A stretch of 25,095 nt of DNA from Deltaproteobacteria bacterium (GCA_019308145.1 JAFDIG010000004.1:1-25095), one strand, 5' to 3'; positions 1 through 8,848 are shown, numbered from the stretch's first letter. The notes: a model not told the origin generated them from the sequence alone. Numbers and translations: made by a program.

Positions 1-354
1 AAACCCATCCCCTGAAAAGATCTTTATCCCATTATCTTCAAAAGGGTTATGAGAAGCAGAAATTACAACTCCTGCATCAGCTCTCATACTATAAGTAATG
101 AATGCAATCCCAGGGGTAGGCAAAGGACCTACAAGAAGGACATCTACTCCCATGGAGCAAATCCCTGAAGCAAGAGCTGTTTCAAACATATACCCTGAAA
201 GGCGGGTATCTTTACCTATTACTATTTTAGGCCTCCCTTTATGATTCTTGAACAGGTGAGCAGTGGCTTTTCCAATTTTCATGGCCATCTCCCCTGTCAT
301 TGGCGAAACATTAGCAACTCCTCTTATACCATCAGTCCCAAATAAAGTTCTCAT
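1..354 (-). CDS. glmM: Phosphoglucosamine mutase, N-terminal part (cut by window edge)
   Basis: The enzyme converts glucosamine-6-phosphate to glucosamine-1-phosphate in the cytoplasm, on the way to UDP-GlcNAc for peptidoglycan. Only the first 118 codons are in the window. The protein opens with MRTLFGTDGIRGVAN, the family's N-terminal signature, and has the phosphoserine loop ASHNP with the catalytic serine at residue 101, close to its usual place near residue 102. The ATG at 354 is preceded by a GAGGGG ribosome site about 5 nt away. It is the last gene of the folP-cdaA-ybbR-glmM series, but a gap of about 208 nt with hairpins separates it from ybbR, so it may have its own promoter. The cdaA-ybbR-glmM order is a widely conserved c-di-AMP/cell-wall cluster. 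The family call is secure; only the missing C-terminus is unseen. Confidence 0.95.
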   Translation of the reverse strand, partial: MRTLFGTDGIRGVANVSPMTGEMAMKIGKATAHLFKNHKGRPKIVIGKDTRLSGYMFETALASGICSMGVDVLLVGPLPTPGIAFITYSMRADAGVVISASHNPFEDNGIKIFSGDGF

Positions 355-420
355 TTTTCCCCTCTTTGCCAAGATTTATTCTTTAATTTATTATATTTTA
401 AGGATCATTTATTTATAATA

Positions 421-452
421 AGACAAAAACTTAGTTGCTTATATTTTTGTCT
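421..452. repeat. 9-bp perfect inverted repeat in ybbR-glmM gap
   Basis: AGACAAAAA at 421-429 is matched by TTTTTGTCT at 444-452, with a 14-nt loop. It lies just upstream of glmM on the minus strand, beyond the ybbR 3' end. It could be a leader hairpin or a protein site; nothing seen decides between them. Confidence 0.35.
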
Positions 453-466
453 GCAATATGTTTTGA

Positions 467-485
467 AAAAGGGTTTAACCCTTTT
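467..485 (-). terminator. Terminator-like hairpin after ybbR
   Basis: AAAAGGG and CCCTTTT pair around a 5-nt loop, and on the minus strand the stem runs into TTTTT. It lies about 80 nt beyond the corrected ybbR stop and 110 nt before glmM. It could end or attenuate the folP-cdaA-ybbR transcript. The stem is short and mostly A-T outside three G-C pairs, so support is moderate. Confidence 0.4.
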
Positions 486-562
486 AACTCTTGTTATAGA
501 TTTTTTGTTTTACATTTAAAAGTCCGATCCAAAAGATTTTTTAGCTTTTAAATACGATTTCA

Positions 563-1485
563 TCATGAGCCTTCAACAGTTATCATTTCTGGTTCTTTTT
601 TTAGTACTTCCACCTTTTGTGGCACCTTGACCATAATAGGGAATTTTTGGGGATTTGATTCCCATTTAGAGAAATATCAATAAATAAAGAAATATCCTTT
701 TCCTTTAGATTTTTTATGATTTTAATAGGACCTCGTACCACAATCTTTACCCTTTTAGGAGTAAAAGTAAAAGGTAGAGAAGGAGGATTTAATATATTAA
801 ACTTAAGACCCGGAAATGTTTTTGTGATAATTTTTTCTTGTACTTCTATTTTAACAACCACCTTATCAGTGGAGATCTCTTTTATATGTGATGAAGTTGA
901 AATTTTTATAGGTACCTTAATTTCTGTATCTTTTTTTATCCCTTCGAGTTTAATAACCTCTGTCTCAACATAAGAAATTGTCTTTAGCTCGTCAATAGCA
1001 CCAGTAATTGTTACTTTGCTCGGATTAATAGTTACTTTTTTGATTTCATAATCTTCTGGCAGATTTCCTTTAAATATAGGCCGCACAGTAACCTCTTTTT
1101 TTGTTATTTTTGCTAAATTTATAGAGATATAAGCAGGGGATATCCTTGTGATCATCACTCCTCTTGGAACAGGAAAATTGCGAGGAAGTATCTCAACATG
1201 AGTTATCCCTGGTTTAGCCCCTTTTAAGTCTACTGATAACTTTATAGTTTTAGAAGAAAGGGAACGCACTATCGTTTGAGGACCTAATACCCTAATATCT
1301 ATAGCTTTTTCTACATCATTTACAACCATAAGTCCTGCTGGTATGTTGGTGAGTTCCAAAGGTACTGATATACTTACTTCTGTTCTTCTTTCGCTATGGA
1401 CAAAACTCCAAAGAACAATAGCAAAGAAAATGGAGAGAAGCTTTAGATGTAAATTTTTCAAAAAAAATCTTTTTATAGAGATCAT
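563..1485 (-). CDS. ybbR: YbbR-domain protein (CdaA partner), frameshifted near 3' end
   Basis: YbbR (CdaR) proteins are membrane-anchored, carry repeated YbbR domains outside the membrane, and modulate the diadenylate cyclase CdaA. Residues 14-30 form one transmembrane segment, and the rest fits about three YbbR repeats. The ATG at 1485 overlaps the cdaA stop (1482-1484) by 4 nt, with GAGGAG just upstream, so the two are translationally coupled. As sequenced, the frame stops at 601 after a tail rich in W, C, H and R that does not look like YbbR. Adding one base between 639 and 652 (the runs GGG-AA-TTTTT-GGGG on the plus strand) restores a typical end: residues PIMVKVPQKVEVL followed by KKEPEMITVEGS, stopping at 563. 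The corrected protein would be about 307 residues. The family call is firm. Whether the frameshift is real or a homopolymer read error cannot be told here. Confidence 0.88.
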
Positions 1486-2258
1486 ATTCTCCTCATTAAC
1501 TTTAAAAGTAATCCCTCTTCTTTTTTCTTGAAGAGAGCCATCAAGTGCTGCTTTAGTTCATGGCTTGTAATCTTTTGGATTAGATTCCCATTTAATGCGA
1601 TTGATATGGTTCCCCTTTCTTCAGAAATCACTATTATTACTGCGTCTGTCTCTTCAGAAAGTCCTAAAGCCGCCCTATGACGAGATCCTAACTCTTTGCT
1701 TATTTGAGGATTTGAACTAAGTGGTAAAAAACATCCTGCAGCTGCTATTATTCCTTGTTGAACAATCACTGCCCCATCATGTAAAGGAGAGACAGGGTTA
1801 AAATCAAGAGGTATTCCAAATTCCATATAATTTTTAAGACCTGTTTCCCTTTCTAAGGCAATGATCGCTCCGATTTTATGATTTGCTAAATATCCTGATG
1901 CCTTAACTATTTCATCAAAAATATCTTCTCTTCCTCCAAAGTTGTACCCCTTTAGAAAAGGATTCCCTACAGTAGTAAGGGCTCGTCGTATATCAGCTTG
2001 AAATATAACTATAATAACTAAAATAATAGAATTTAAAAAATTACTTAATATCCAATAAATGGTTTTTAAACCTAAAACACTTGCTGTTATATATGCTATA
2101 AATATCAATACAAGCCCAAAAAACATCTGAGCAGCTCTCGTGCCTTTTATTAAAATGATTATCCAATAGATCAAAGAGGCTACAATAGCAATATCAATTA
2201 CATCCTGCCATGTAAATTCCATTTGTTTGATAAAATCAACAAAAGATAAAAAATCCAT
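1482..2258 (-). CDS. cdaA: Diadenylate cyclase CdaA (c-di-AMP synthase)
   Basis: The enzyme joins two ATP to make cyclic di-AMP, a second messenger tied to cell-wall and osmotic balance. Three predicted transmembrane segments (about residues 21-37, 44-62 and 64-86) precede a cytoplasmic DAC domain. The active-site motifs are present: LHDGAVIV with DGA at 161-163 and GSRHRAALGLSEETDAV with RHR at 193-195. The length of 258 residues is a little under the usual 270. The ATG at 2258 shares one base with the folP stop (TAATG), and the 3' end overlaps ybbR by 4 nt, so it sits inside a tight operon. The family call is secure. Confidence 0.96.
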   Translation of the reverse strand: MDFLSFVDFIKQMEFTWQDVIDIAIVASLIYWIIILIKGTRAAQMFFGLVLIFIAYITASVLGLKTIYWILSNFLNSIILVIIVIFQADIRRALTTVGNPFLKGYNFGGREDIFDEIVKASGYLANHKIGAIIALERETGLKNYMEFGIPLDFNPVSPLHDGAVIVQQGIIAAAGCFLPLSSNPQISKELGSRHRAALGLSEETDAVIIVISEERGTISIALNGNLIQKITSHELKQHLMALFKKKEEGLLLKLMRRI

Positions 2259-3418
2259 TATACACCTTTTATTGCATCTATCATTTTTACTGCTCTTTGA
2301 GCTATTTTTACATTATGAACACGGACAATATTTGCACCATTTAAAATAGATGCAGATATAGTAGTAAGTGTTCCTTCTTCTCTTTGGTCTACATCCAGAT
2401 CGAGGATCTTACCAATAAATGATTTACGAGAGGTTCCTATAAGTATTGGCTTCCCCAACACTTTAAATTCACTAAGGTATTTTATAAGTTCAAGATTTTG
2501 TTCAACACTTTTCCCAAAACCTATGCCAGGATCTATTATTATCTGTTGAGGATCAACCCCTTTAGCTGTGGCTCTATCGATGCTATTGCTTAAATAATCT
2601 ATGATATCTCCTATTAAGGAATCATAATGAAGATCCTTTTGCATTACATCAGGCCTTCCTTTTGTATGCATAAGTATTAGAGGCGTATTATATTTTGCTG
2701 CTACATCAGCTAAAGATGGTTCAAAAGTAAGACCACTTATATCATTAATAATTGTTGCACCAGCTTTTATAGCTGCTAAAGCTACTTTAGGCTTATAGGT
2801 GTCTATTGATATTGGTATATCTGTTTTATCAGCCAAAGCCTCTATAACAGGGATAACTCTTCTTATCTCTTCTTCATAAGATATAGGATGTGAACCAGGG
2901 CGAGCTGACTCACCTCCAATGTCGATGATATCTGCTCCTTCTTCTAATAGTTTAAACCCATGAGAAATTGCTTTTTCTTTCTCATAAAATTTTCCACCAT
3001 CTGAAAACGAGTCAGGGGTTACATTTATGACACCCATAATTAATGTTTTTCCCCCAATACGCCATATCCTATCTTTTAATTTTAATCTAAAATCTTTTTT
3101 TTCTATATTATTTAGGCTATTTTTAAGTGCTTTGGATATCTCAGGAAAGGTTATGGCAACACTGTTTGCTATTTCAGTAAGTTCTTTATAGGTTCCACTT
3201 ATAAGTAATTTTTTTTTATTTTTATATACAATCTCTATTTTTTGATAGGCATTAAAAAATTCAACTAAGGCTTTTGAGGAGGTAGGTATCAAAGCATAAA
3301 GAGGAATTTTATCTTTTAAAAGCCTTTTATATAACTCTTTGTTGATTTCAATCTCTTTTAATCCATGCTCTAAGAAATCTTTATTTGGATTTGAAAATAT
3401 TCTAATATAACTTCCCAT
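2258..3418 (-). CDS. folP: Dihydropteroate synthase with N-terminal extension
   Basis: The enzyme condenses p-aminobenzoate with dihydropterin pyrophosphate in folate synthesis. The TIM-barrel domain begins near residue 118 and has every signature: INVTPDSFSDGG (131-142), GGESARPG (168-175), IDTYKP (205-210), NDISG (225-229), MHTKGRP (250-256), DPGIGFGKS (296-304) and GTSRKSFIG (328-336). At 386 residues it is about 110 longer than E. coli FolP. The excess is an N-terminal region (1-115) with no motif I recognise, in the same frame and with the same codon style as the barrel, so it is likely a real fused domain. The ATG at 3418 has only a weak purine stretch upstream. It is the first gene of the folP-cdaA-ybbR unit, with FtsH about 240 nt upstream on the same strand. 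Confidence 0.95.
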   Translation of the reverse strand: MGSYIRIFSNPNKDFLEHGLKEIEINKELYKRLLKDKIPLYALIPTSSKALVEFFNAYQKIEIVYKNKKKLLISGTYKELTEIANSVAITFPEISKALKNSLNNIEKKDFRLKLKDRIWRIGGKTLIMGVINVTPDSFSDGGKFYEKEKAISHGFKLLEEGADIIDIGGESARPGSHPISYEEEIRRVIPVIEALADKTDIPISIDTYKPKVALAAIKAGATIINDISGLTFEPSLADVAAKYNTPLILMHTKGRPDVMQKDLHYDSLIGDIIDYLSNSIDRATAKGVDPQQIIIDPGIGFGKSVEQNLELIKYLSEFKVLGKPILIGTSRKSFIGKILDLDVDQREEGTLTTISASILNGANIVRVHNVKIAQRAVKMIDAIKGV

Positions 3419-3520
3419 TTTTTCTTGTTATAAGCACAATTATTTAAAAAGTGAGGCAATTGCCAATAAAGTAACACATTAACAAATGTTTTTGTTATTA
3501 AGAGGTTTCCAAATTTGTTT

Positions 3521-3547
3521 GTGTCAATAATGTTGACACGATTTTTT
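3521..3547. other. Palindrome with T-run in ftsH-folP gap
   Basis: GTGTCAA (3521-3527) and TTGACAC (3533-3539) form a perfect 7-bp inverted repeat with a 5-nt centre, followed on the plus strand by GATTTTTTT. That orientation would end a plus-strand transcript, yet both neighbours are on the minus strand. It may instead be an operator for folP: each arm contains TTGACA or its complement. I find no matching -10 box, so the role is open. The rest of the 239-nt gap holds a GGCAATTGCC palindrome at 3455-3464 and no gene. Confidence 0.4.
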
Positions 3548-3657
3548 TATCCAAAAGCAATCCATAACGCAGGTTTTCAATTTTTAATAAATTAAAACTT
3601 TTATAGGTAAAATACTAAAGAGCTACCCTTATTATGCTATTATTTCTTATCTTGGTA

Positions 3658-5448
3658 TTATGCTTTTTCCATAATAATTTTGTCAATCATATCCCCGGTT
3701 AACGATTCAAGCTCTAAGAGCTTTTCAGCAAGACGATGCAAGATAGAAAGGTTATCCTTTATAATTTTCTTTGCTTTTTCATAGTTTTCTGTAACGATCC
3801 TACGCACCTCTTGATCTATTGCTTCAGCAGTTTTTTCGCTATAATCTTTATGCCTAGCAAGTTCTTTGCCAAGAAAAATCTGTTCTTCTCTTCGTCCAAA
3901 AGCAAGTGGTCCCATATATTCAGACATTCCCCATTCACATACCATCTTGCGTGCAAGTTCTGTTGCCTTTTCAATATCATTCCCAGCTCCGGTAGTAAAG
4001 TTATTAAAAACTATCTCTTCAGCTGCTCTTCCTCCCAAAAGAATAGCAATATTATTGTTTAAATAATTTTTTGAATAAGTGTGCCTTTCATCAACGGGTA
4101 ATTGTTGAGTTACTCCTAAAGCCGTTCCTCTTGGAATAATGCTGACCTTATGAATCGGATCAGTACCTGGCAAAGATTTAGCCACCAATGTATGACCTGC
4201 TTCATGGTAAGCTGTTGTACGCCTCTCTTCTTCAGTTAAGATAAGGCTTTTTCTCTCTTTTCCCATTAAAACCTTATCTTTTGCCTGCTCAAAGTCATCC
4301 ATTGTAACAAATTCTTTGTTTTCTCTTGCTGCTAAAAGAGCTGCTTCGTTTACTAAATTTTCAAGATCTGCACCAGTAAATCCTGGGGTACCTCTTGCTA
4401 AAACCTCAAAGGAAACATCAGGAGCAAGGGGGGTTCTTTTTGCATGCACTTTTAAGATGGCCTCTCTGCCTTTTACATCAGGAGTTGGCACTACTACTTG
4501 CCTATCAAACCTTCCAGGTCTTAAAAGAGCAGGATCTAAAACATCTGGTCTATTAGTTGCTGCAATAATTATTACCCCTTCATTTGATTCAAAGCCATCC
4601 ATTTCTACAAGAAGCTGGTTTAATGTTTGCTCCCTTTCATCATGGCCACCTCCAAGACCCGCTCCCCTATGTCTCCCTACCGCATCTATCTCATCTATAA
4701 ATATGATGCATGGAGCATTTCTTTTCCCCTGAATGAATAGATCCCTAACTCTTGAGGCTCCAACTCCAACAAACATCTCAACAAAATCAGAACCGCTTAT
4801 ACTGAAAAATGGTACATTTGCTTCTCCTGCAATTGCCCTTGCTAAAAGGGTTTTCCCAGTGCCAGGAGCACCCATAAGCAAAACACCTTTAGGGATTCTT
4901 CCTCCTAACCTGGTAAACTTTTTAGGATCTATCAAAAAGTCTATGATCTCCTGCAATTCTTCTTTAGCCTCATCTATTCCAGCTACATCTTCAAAAGTAA
5001 CCTTTTTCTTGTCAGGGGGAAGCATTCTTGCTTTGCTTTTTCCAAAAGCCATTGCTTTTCCTCCCCCTACTTGAACTTGCCTCATAAAAAATACCCACAA
5101 GCCTATTAAAATAATCATTGGTAGCCATGAAATTAAAATAGATTGCCATAATGAAGTCTCTTCACTTGGCTCTGCTTTTATTTTTACTCCTTTGTTTAGG
5201 AGTTGCTTTACAAGATCTGGATCATCAGGTGCAAAGGTTTTAAATGCTCTTCCATCAGAAAATTTTCCATTTATTTTTTTGCCCTTAATAGTGACAGATG
5301 TAATTTCACCTCGATTTAACGCTGTTTTAAAATCACTATAGTTGATCTTTTCATAAGATGCACGAGGCTGGTTAAATAGATTAAACATCAGGATCATAAT
5401 CAAGATTACCACAATCCAGAAAGCAAGACTTTTATAAAAAGGGTTCAA
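3658..5448 (-). CDS. ftsH: ATP-dependent zinc metalloprotease FtsH
   Basis: FtsH is a membrane-bound hexameric AAA+ protease that degrades misfolded membrane proteins and regulatory substrates. Two transmembrane segments (about 8-25 and 104-122) flank a small periplasmic domain. The AAA module has Walker A GAPGTGKT (193-200), Walker B IIFIDEID (248-255) and the second region of homology near 299-317 with RPGRFDR. The protease has HEAGH (415-419) and the third zinc ligand D491 in GNDIEKAT. The length of 596 residues is normal. The start is a TTG at 5448, chosen because GGAGG lies 7 nt upstream and the first residues match the family. Tandem promoters lie near 5626-5686, giving a leader of about 170-200 nt that carries a hairpin. 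FtsH followed by folP is a recurrent order in Desulfobacterota. Confidence 0.97.
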   Translation of the reverse strand: MNPFYKSLAFWIVVILIMILMFNLFNQPRASYEKINYSDFKTALNRGEITSVTIKGKKINGKFSDGRAFKTFAPDDPDLVKQLLNKGVKIKAEPSEETSLWQSILISWLPMIILIGLWVFFMRQVQVGGGKAMAFGKSKARMLPPDKKKVTFEDVAGIDEAKEELQEIIDFLIDPKKFTRLGGRIPKGVLLMGAPGTGKTLLARAIAGEANVPFFSISGSDFVEMFVGVGASRVRDLFIQGKRNAPCIIFIDEIDAVGRHRGAGLGGGHDEREQTLNQLLVEMDGFESNEGVIIIAATNRPDVLDPALLRPGRFDRQVVVPTPDVKGREAILKVHAKRTPLAPDVSFEVLARGTPGFTGADLENLVNEAALLAARENKEFVTMDDFEQAKDKVLMGKERKSLILTEEERRTTAYHEAGHTLVAKSLPGTDPIHKVSIIPRGTALGVTQQLPVDERHTYSKNYLNNNIAILLGGRAAEEIVFNNFTTGAGNDIEKATELARKMVCEWGMSEYMGPLAFGRREEQIFLGKELARHKDYSEKTAEAIDQEVRRIVTENYEKAKKIIKDNLSILHRLAEKLLELESLTGDMIDKIIMEKA

Positions 5449-5468
5449 ATTTTATCCTCCTAAAAGAT

Positions 5469-5508
5469 TTAATTACGTTCAAGCCGAGTTCATCAGCCTA
5501 AAATAAAA
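5469..5508 (-). ncRNA. Leader hairpin of ftsH, copy 1 of a dispersed 40-nt element
   Basis: This 40-nt stretch sits 21 nt upstream of the ftsH start and matches 15021-15060 at 32 of 40 positions, including 11 bases on one side and 16 on the other. Read on the minus strand as RNA, UAGGCUGA and UCGGCUUG pair along all 8 positions, three of them G-U. On the plus strand those three positions would be mismatches, so the structure favours minus-strand transcription, the direction of ftsH. It is not a terminator because no U-run follows. The role is unknown; a leader control element is one possibility. Confidence 0.5.
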
Positions 5509-5625
5509 ATTTTTGTTTTTTATAACTTTAATTATCATTTTTGAGTTATTTTGCAATTTTTATAATAATTTAACATATATTTACTTGTTTTGACAATTAA
5601 ATTTTGATCAGAAATTACTGAATTT

Positions 5626-5654
5626 AATATAGGAATTAAACTTAATAATGACAA
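5626..5654 (-). promoter_or_regulatory. Proximal ftsH promoter
   Basis: On the minus strand TTGTCA (5654-5649), a 17-bp spacer and TATATT (5631-5626) fit a housekeeping sigma-70 promoter. The predicted start is near 5619, leaving a leader of about 170 nt before ftsH. High A+T content raises the chance-match rate, but the spacing is exact. Confidence 0.5.
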
Positions 5655-5657
5655 GAT

Positions 5658-5686
5658 ATTATAACAATTTATGAAGGTTTTAACAA
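5658..5686 (-). promoter_or_regulatory. Distal ftsH promoter
   Basis: On the minus strand TTGTTA (5686-5681), a 17-bp spacer and a perfect TATAAT (5663-5658) form a strong sigma-70 candidate. It lies just after the DUF362 stop, so ftsH has its own promoter and is not dependent on read-through. It is arranged in tandem with the proximal site. Confidence 0.55.
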
Positions 5687-5721
5687 TATCTTTTATTAGA
5701 TTAGCAATATTTTTGATAAAC

Positions 5722-6789
5722 CTATTCCACTTTGATTATCTTATACATTCTTTTCCCAAGAGCTATTTTTTCTCCATGGATTAATTGATAGGTATAATCA
5801 ATATTTGGATATATTTCCCTAAATAGGTCTTTTTTAGTGGCTTTATTAATAAGATCTATGGATGCCTGATCTATTGCAACAGGATCAGAAGAGGCTAAAA
5901 TACCAATATCTTCTATTATTGTTTTATCTGACATGGGATAGCAGTCACAGTGTGAGGTGATATTATTTAAAAAGTTAACAAACAGGCTTGAGTTTTCTTT
6001 CCCTTTAATTACGCCAAAAGCATATTCTGCCATCTTTTTTTGAAAAACAGGAGAGGTTTCATTCCAATTTATCATTATGGCATTTTCAGGGCAGGTTAAA
6101 ATACATTCTCCACAACCAACACAAAGTTCACTGTTTATCTGAGCTTTTTTATCTACAATGCTGATTGCTCCATAACGACACCATTCAATACATTTTTTAC
6201 ATCCAACACATTTGCTTTTTTTTACAAAAGGGGAAACATTTGAATGTTGTTCTAATTTCCCTTTTCTTGTTGCACAACCCATCCCTATATTCTTTATAGC
6301 ACCACCAAAACCAGAAAGCTCATGCCCAGTAAAATGTGTTAACGCAACTATTGCATCAGCATTTACAATTTCATGAGCAATTGAAACCTCTTTAAATATC
6401 TCTTTATTTATTATTACAGAAGATGATGCATTTCCTCTTAGTCCATCAGCAATAATAATAGGGACATTTACTACACTGTAAGCAAATCCATTTTTTATTG
6501 CAGTTTCTATATGAGATACTGCATCTGTCCGACTTCCAGTATAAAGGGTTGTAGTATCAGTAAGAAAAGGCTTGCCTCCAATCTTTTTAACATATTCTAT
6601 TATTTTTTTTACAAAAACAGGGCGAATAAAAGAGTGATTTCCCATCTCCCCAAAATGTATCTTAACAGCTGTTATATCATTTTTCTTTATCTTTTCTTCT
6701 ATTCCTGCTTTATTTAAAAGCATTTCTATCTTTTTAAACAGATTTTTTCTTGGGGTAGAATGAAAATCTGTAAAGAAAACATTTTTCAT
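5722..6789 (-). CDS. DUF362 protein with two 4Fe-4S ferredoxin clusters
   Basis: Residues 1-180 match the DUF362 fold, with the typical stretches KIHFGEMGN, TDTTTLYTGSR and HFTGHELSGFGGAIKNIGMG. Then come two 4Fe-4S motifs, with cysteines at 194, 197, 200 and 204 and at 223, 226, 229 and 233. The 355-residue protein has no signal peptide, so it is probably cytoplasmic. The family's biochemical role is not established; the clusters imply electron transfer or a scaffold. The ATG at 6789 has AAAGG about 8 nt upstream. The gene stands alone, with a promoter near 6832-6860, and runs away from the TMTC-like gene. Confidence 0.88.
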   Translation of the reverse strand: MKNVFFTDFHSTPRKNLFKKIEMLLNKAGIEEKIKKNDITAVKIHFGEMGNHSFIRPVFVKKIIEYVKKIGGKPFLTDTTTLYTGSRTDAVSHIETAIKNGFAYSVVNVPIIIADGLRGNASSSVIINKEIFKEVSIAHEIVNADAIVALTHFTGHELSGFGGAIKNIGMGCATRKGKLEQHSNVSPFVKKSKCVGCKKCIEWCRYGAISIVDKKAQINSELCVGCGECILTCPENAIMINWNETSPVFQKKMAEYAFGVIKGKENSSLFVNFLNNITSHCDCYPMSDKTIIEDIGILASSDPVAIDQASIDLINKATKKDLFREIYPNIDYTYQLIHGEKIALGKRMYKIIKVE

Positions 6790-6831
6790 TTTTAAACCTT
6801 TATTTATAAGATATAAATTATTTTGTTTTTA

Positions 6832-6860
6832 TACATAATAAGAATATAAACTTTTGTCAA
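6832..6860 (-). promoter_or_regulatory. Promoter of the DUF362 gene
   Basis: On the minus strand a perfect TTGACA (6860-6855) is followed by 17 bp and TATGTA (6837-6832). The -10 box is weak at its last three bases. The predicted leader is about 35 nt. Confidence 0.45.
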
Positions 6861-6912
6861 CGATAGATTATGTAACAATCCGAAAAGGTATAAATTCATT
6901 TAATTTTCTTTT

Positions 6913-6941
6913 TTGAGAACTAAATATTTATATTATATAAA
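6913..6941 (+). promoter_or_regulatory. Promoter of the glycosyltransferase/pilD operon
   Basis: TTGAGA (6913-6918), a 17-bp spacer and TATAAA (6936-6941) fit a sigma-70 promoter about 65 nt before the first gene. No other good promoter is seen ahead of the four genes that follow. Confidence 0.45.
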
Positions 6942-7012
6942 TATTTATTCAAAGATGAAAAAGTTATAATTTTACTTGTATTTTTATTTGATAATTTGAT
7001 ATCTTAAGAGTC

Positions 7013-8848
7013 ATGCGCAGAAAGATATATATACTTATTATCATTTTGATAACCATAGCAATTTATATCAATTCCCTTTCCAATGACTTCACAAACTGGG
7101 ATGATGGGATGATATATAAAAATCCCACTATAAGGGAATTAAGCTTGAAAAATATTAAAAAAATTTTTACTCCTTCTCTTAACCATACATACCAACCTTT
7201 AAGAGTACTATCTTATGCAATTGATTACCATTTTTGGGGACTTAATCCACTCGGGTATAGGATTACAAACCTTATCTTTTATCTTTTAACAATTCTTTTA
7301 ATAATAAAGATCACGGAAACATTACTTGATGAATGGAATATAAAAGGCGCTACGAACACACGGGTTGTTTTTTTCAGCTCTCTTCTTTTTGCTGTTCATC
7401 CTGTACATGTGGAAGTAGTTGTTTGGCTTTCTGCCAGAAAAGAGGTATTACTCTCTTTCTTTTTCTTTTTAAGTTTTTATTTTTATATTAAAGGTAGAAT
7501 GAGTAAAGTTTCTAAAGTAAGCTTTTTTTATTTTCTTATTTCATTTTTATCCTTTGTAGCAGCATTTCTTTCCAAACCAACAGCAGTTGTCTTCCCAGGT
7601 GTGATTATATTATATGAGATAATAAGACAAATTATGATTTCAAAAGAAAAAGTATCTTTTCCTTTAGGAGTTTTAATCCCTTTTATTATTATATCATTAG
7701 GAGGCAGTATCCTACTAATAATCATAATGCAAAATGCAAAGGGGATTAAACCTTTATGGGGAGGAAATATCTGGTCGAATTTTGCTTTGGTTTCAAGAAC
7801 ATATGCTATTTATTTTAAACATCTATTTTTAAATTCAAAATATGCTGCTACCTATCCTAATCCTTACCATTTTAAGATAGATTTTATAACCTATCTATCT
7901 TTCTTTATCCATTTAGCAATCTTTTTAATTATTATTTGGAGTTTTAAACATAGAAAGCCGATTATCCTATTTGGTTTTGGCTGGTATTATATAACTATGT
8001 TACCTACATCTAATATTATTCCTATAAGTCACGTAATAGCAGATCGATATATATACTTAGGTTCTTATGGGCTTATATTGATTTTGGCATTTACTATCGA
8101 AAAAATCTATACATTAAACATAAGAAATTTAAGGCCATCTATGGCAAAAGTAGGAGCTATAATAATCTTTTCCTCTCTTTGCCTTTTTTATTCTTTTATA
8201 ACCATTATTCAAAATAAGGTATGGCAAAATTCTCTAACCCTTTGGATGGATAATGTAGAAAAATATCCTAAAAGTGATACAGCACTTGTTAACCTTGCGG
8301 TTGTATATTCAAAGATCGGAGAATATAAAAAAGCAAAGGAGCTTCTTGAAAAAGAGCTTAAAATTTTACCTTTTGATTATGAAGCTCATAACAACCTTGG
8401 TGTTGTTTATCAAAACCTAAAAGAGTATCCTAAAGCAGCAAGAGAATTTGTCATTGCTTTAAAGATAAAGCCAGGCTATCCTTTGGCATGGAAAAATTTA
8501 GGAGGACTTTATTTTGAGCTAAAGAAATATAAAAATGCAGCCAATCTGTTTGAGAATTATCTTAAAAGATATCCAGCAGATTCAGAAATACATTACCGCC
8601 TTGGTCTTGTTTATAGAAAAATGGGACAATATGAAAAGGCGATTAAAGAGTTTAAAACTTCTATAAAACTTACACCTTATATTACAACACCATATAAAAC
8701 CCTTGGGGAGCTTTATCTTAAAGATTTAAATGATAAGGGAAAAGCATTATATTATTTAAAAAAAGCCCTTAAAATTTCTACCAAAGCAAAAGAGAAAAAA
8801 GAGATAGAAAAAAAGATATTGATAATCAAATCATCGTTAAAAAATTAA
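7013..8848 (+). CDS. TMTC-like membrane glycosyltransferase with C-terminal TPRs
   Basis: The 611-residue protein begins with a multi-pass membrane region (about residues 1-405, roughly 9-11 helices) and ends with about five tetratricopeptide repeats (414-590). The first loop after helix 1 reads NDFTNWDDGMIY, with the paired aspartates at 30-31 in the place used by GT-C enzymes that take lipid-linked sugars. Such architecture is known from the TMTC O-mannosyltransferases of animals and their bacterial relatives. The likely job is transfer of a sugar from a polyprenyl phosphate to a protein or glycan on the outer face of the inner membrane, with the TPRs binding the acceptor. Substrate and product are unknown. 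It leads a five-gene plus-strand run. The start has only a weak AAGAG upstream. Confidence 0.82.
   Translation: MRRKIYILIIILITIAIYINSLSNDFTNWDDGMIYKNPTIRELSLKNIKKIFTPSLNHTYQPLRVLSYAIDYHFWGLNPLGYRITNLIFYLLTILLIIKITETLLDEWNIKGATNTRVVFFSSLLFAVHPVHVEVVVWLSARKEVLLSFFFFLSFYFYIKGRMSKVSKVSFFYFLISFLSFVAAFLSKPTAVVFPGVIILYEIIRQIMISKEKVSFPLGVLIPFIIISLGGSILLIIIMQNAKGIKPLWGGNIWSNFALVSRTYAIYFKHLFLNSKYAATYPNPYHFKIDFITYLSFFIHLAIFLIIIWSFKHRKPIILFGFGWYYITMLPTSNIIPISHVIADRYIYLGSYGLILILAFTIEKIYTLNIRNLRPSMAKVGAIIIFSSLCLFYSFITIIQNKVWQNSLTLWMDNVEKYPKSDTALVNLAVVYSKIGEYKKAKELLEKELKILPFDYEAHNNLGVVYQNLKEYPKAAREFVIALKIKPGYPLAWKNLGGLYFELKKYKNAANLFENYLKRYPADSEIHYRLGLVYRKMGQYEKAIKEFKTSIKLTPYITTPYKTLGELYLKDLNDKGKALYYLKKALKISTKAKEKKEIEKKILIIKSSLKN

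Noticed and set aside
716..973. An 85-codon plus-strand frame opposite ybbR
   Set aside because: It is a shadow of the YbbR coding strand with no start signal.
4316..5074. Two long open frames on the plus strand (138 and 113 codons) opposite ftsH
   Set aside because: They lie wholly antisense to the highly conserved AAA domain of FtsH, have no ribosome site and no recognisable motif.
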